Assembly: GCF_016775155.1 (NCBI RefSeq)
Contig: NZ_JAEUGD010000064.1
Span: forward strand, 133,430-197,429
Reading direction: 5' to 3'
From: Fulvivirga marina
GTDB lineage: Bacteria; Bacteroidota; Bacteroidia; Cytophagales; Cyclobacteriaceae
Length of the DNA: 64,000 nt
Below the pieces are notes generated by a model, which worked only from the letters and a program-made list of their open reading frames with translations, ran no database searches and was not told where the DNA came from. Each line of letters begins with the position of its first letter. Position 1 is the first letter of the stretch. A program made the translations under genes and the position numbers. This document shows, in pieces, positions 63,232 through 64,000 of the stretch.

Positions 63232-63558
63232 TCAAGGGGCTTTGCTTTTATCTATGTCAATCACATTGACATTTGATGCCTTGATTTCTTTGATAGTTCT
63301 TCCTTTGTCTTCCTCCAGCAGTAAACTGAAAATGCTATAAAGGGTGTTAGGGATAATTGTTGATGGAGATATAGATATCTGAAGAGATCCATTCTTGTCT
63401 ATTATAACATCTCCGGTAAAGTGTTCTTCTCCACCAATAGTGATTTTGGCTGTATATAGGGAACCTCTCTTGAATATGATTGCATCAGGTTGATTTGTCC
63501 CCGTTTTAGGAGGGTTTAACTCAGCTTCTCCAACGATGAATATTTTTACTTTTGTCAT
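63232..63558 (-). CDS. Phage hypothetical protein, 108 aa
   Basis: Lies between the small protein and MuB genes. Mostly beta, acidic (NPPKTGTNQPDAIIFKRGSL, GGEEHFTGDVIIDKNGSLQI) with a C-terminal helix. No family recognised. Spacing of 52 bases to MuB contains no promoter that I can pick out. Confidence 0.65.
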   Translation of the reverse strand: MTKVKIFIVGEAELNPPKTGTNQPDAIIFKRGSLYTAKITIGGEEHFTGDVIIDKNGSLQISISPSTIIPNTLYSIFSLLLEEDKGRTIKEIKASNVNVIDIDKSKAP

Positions 63559-63581
63559 GGCTTAAATTGTTTAATTAAGTG

Positions 63582-63692
63582 TTATTCCCGATCCGCTATC
63601 AGATCTTCAGTTGTTTTGGGTCTGTACAGTTTGGCTTTCTCAAAGTCCATAGCTGCGTAATCCATTGAATGTATTTTAATTTTGACTACCAT
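63582..63692 (-). CDS. Possible very small phage protein, 36 aa
   Basis: An ATG frame of 36 codons (MVVKIKIHSMDYAAMDFEKA, KLYRPKTTEDLIADRE) overlaps the end of the transposase gene by seven bases and ends 24 bases before the next gene. The coupling supports it, but its size leaves doubt. Confidence 0.4.
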   Translation of the reverse strand: MVVKIKIHSMDYAAMDFEKAKLYRPKTTEDLIADRE

Positions 63693-64000
63693 CGATTTAC
63701 TCGTTTCGTAGGTGTATTTTCTATTTGATTGGTCGAAGGATTGAATCTGTTTAGCTTTTTTGATCCTTCAGGTCTGTCCTTATTTTCCTTATCAAGTCTG
63801 TAGCTGTCTCCATTTACCAGCTTTTCAAGCATGTCGGCCTTAGCCGCGTTTAGTATGCTTTTGTCGTATGCGTTAGCTGTAATGGCCTCGGTATATGTTC
63901 CGTTTTCCTTAGTTATTTCAACTAATCTGTTATACCTGTTGGTGGTGATAAGCTTTTGCTTCTTTTTACTGTTTAGATGATCATTAAGAAGCTTTGTTTC
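63686..64000 (-). CDS. Probable MuA-like transposase, C-terminal end (5' end outside window)
   Basis: The frame is open to the window edge on the minus strand and ends at TAG (63686-63688). The 104 visible residues (LNSKKKQKLITTNRYNRLVE, ITANAYDKSILNAAKADMLE, SKKLNRFNPSTNQIENTPTK) are basic and helical, without the DDE motifs that would lie upstream. Position just before MuB and the basic tail fit the C-terminal domain of a MuA-type transposase. The identity rests on context. Confidence 0.6.
   Translation of the reverse strand, partial: ETKLLNDHLNSKKKQKLITTNRYNRLVEITKENGTYTEAITANAYDKSILNAAKADMLEKLVNGDSYRLDKENKDRPEGSKKLNRFNPSTNQIENTPTKRVNRW

Larger units (their letters stand above)
56720..64000 (-). 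mobile_element. Mu-like transposable prophage, partial (one end and early operon)
   Basis: The left border is set at the TG of TGACGGGGGTAAAACGAAAC because Mu-type elements end in 5'-TG and three copies of a 20-bp candidate transposase-binding site follow within 260 bases. All genes run on the minus strand with overlapping starts and stops: a probable MuA C-terminus at the window edge, a MuB-like AAA ATPase, another ATPase, a DUF3164 protein and a GemA-like protein, an early-region set of Mu-like phages. No late (head, tail, lysis) genes lie between this operon and the end, so they are either beyond the window on the other side or missing. The other end and the target duplication are not visible. 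Confidence 0.75.

Overview
The window looks like a chromosomal segment of a member of the Bacteroidota, most likely the order Cytophagales (Fulvivirga-like marine or soil gliders). The reasons are several large secreted proteins ending in type IX secretion (T9SS) type A sorting domains, a periplasmic Reg_prop/Y_Y_Y sensor, zinc-ribbon YjdM and DUF4468 proteins, AT-leaning intergenic DNA and weak Shine-Dalgarno sequences. The genus is an inference; no rRNA or marker gene is present.

Layout. 1-4.5 kb: end of a luciferase-like monooxygenase, a small hypothetical gene, a lipoprotein tyrosinase and deoD. 5.3-9.6 kb: two tandem secreted glycoside hydrolases with nearly the same N-terminal half but different catalytic domains. 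9.8-12 kb: a 757-residue orphan. 12.1-18.3 kb (minus strand): a bicovalent flavoprotein oxidase, a GAF histidine kinase, and a Reg_prop sensor that has a histidine-box helix but no ATPase domain. 18.6-26.7 kb: a carboxypeptidase-regulatory/transglutaminase pair, a T9SS-exported serine hydrolase with a propeller-like region, YjdM, and a secreted protein/V8-like protease pair. 26.7-31.5 kb: a decaying accessory zone with gene remnants, a dipeptidase, 245-bp tandem repeats, a frameshifted flavin-reductase-type gene, a small ORF and an HxlR regulator. 31.5-36.8 kb: a RadC-like gene and a three-gene operon resembling the ABC-three-component (ABC-3C) conflict systems. 37-42.4 kb: a very large SLC12-type cotransporter fused to a P-loop ATPase and winged helix. 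43.8-55.4 kb: ordinary housekeeping and stress genes (CPBP protease, Pmp3/YqaE, SpoIIE phosphatase, DJ-1/AraC pair, katG, DUF2652, phytanoyl-CoA dioxygenase). 55.4-56.6 kb: a deaminase-fold toxin candidate with a leader reminiscent of extracellular contractile injection system (eCIS) cargo.

From about 56.72 kb to the window end lies one arm of a Mu-like transposable prophage. It has a terminal segment with three copies of a 20-bp site, then a tightly overlapping leftward early operon that includes the end of a putative MuA-like transposase, a MuB-like AAA ATPase, a second P-loop ATPase, a DUF3164 protein and a GemA-like protein. The last gene before the end encodes a secreted DUF4468 protein, probably cargo.

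A 20-bp near-palindrome (AATACCCAAGGTTGGGTATT) occurs five times, only between genes, each time reading toward a downstream gene in the same orientation: the tyrosinase, the 757-residue orphan, the secreted protein/protease pair, the ABC-3C operon and the deaminase toxin. It is the strongest structure in the window that ordinary gene annotation does not explain and may mark a shared regulon or a repeat family. All function calls are from reading the sequence; no database search was run.
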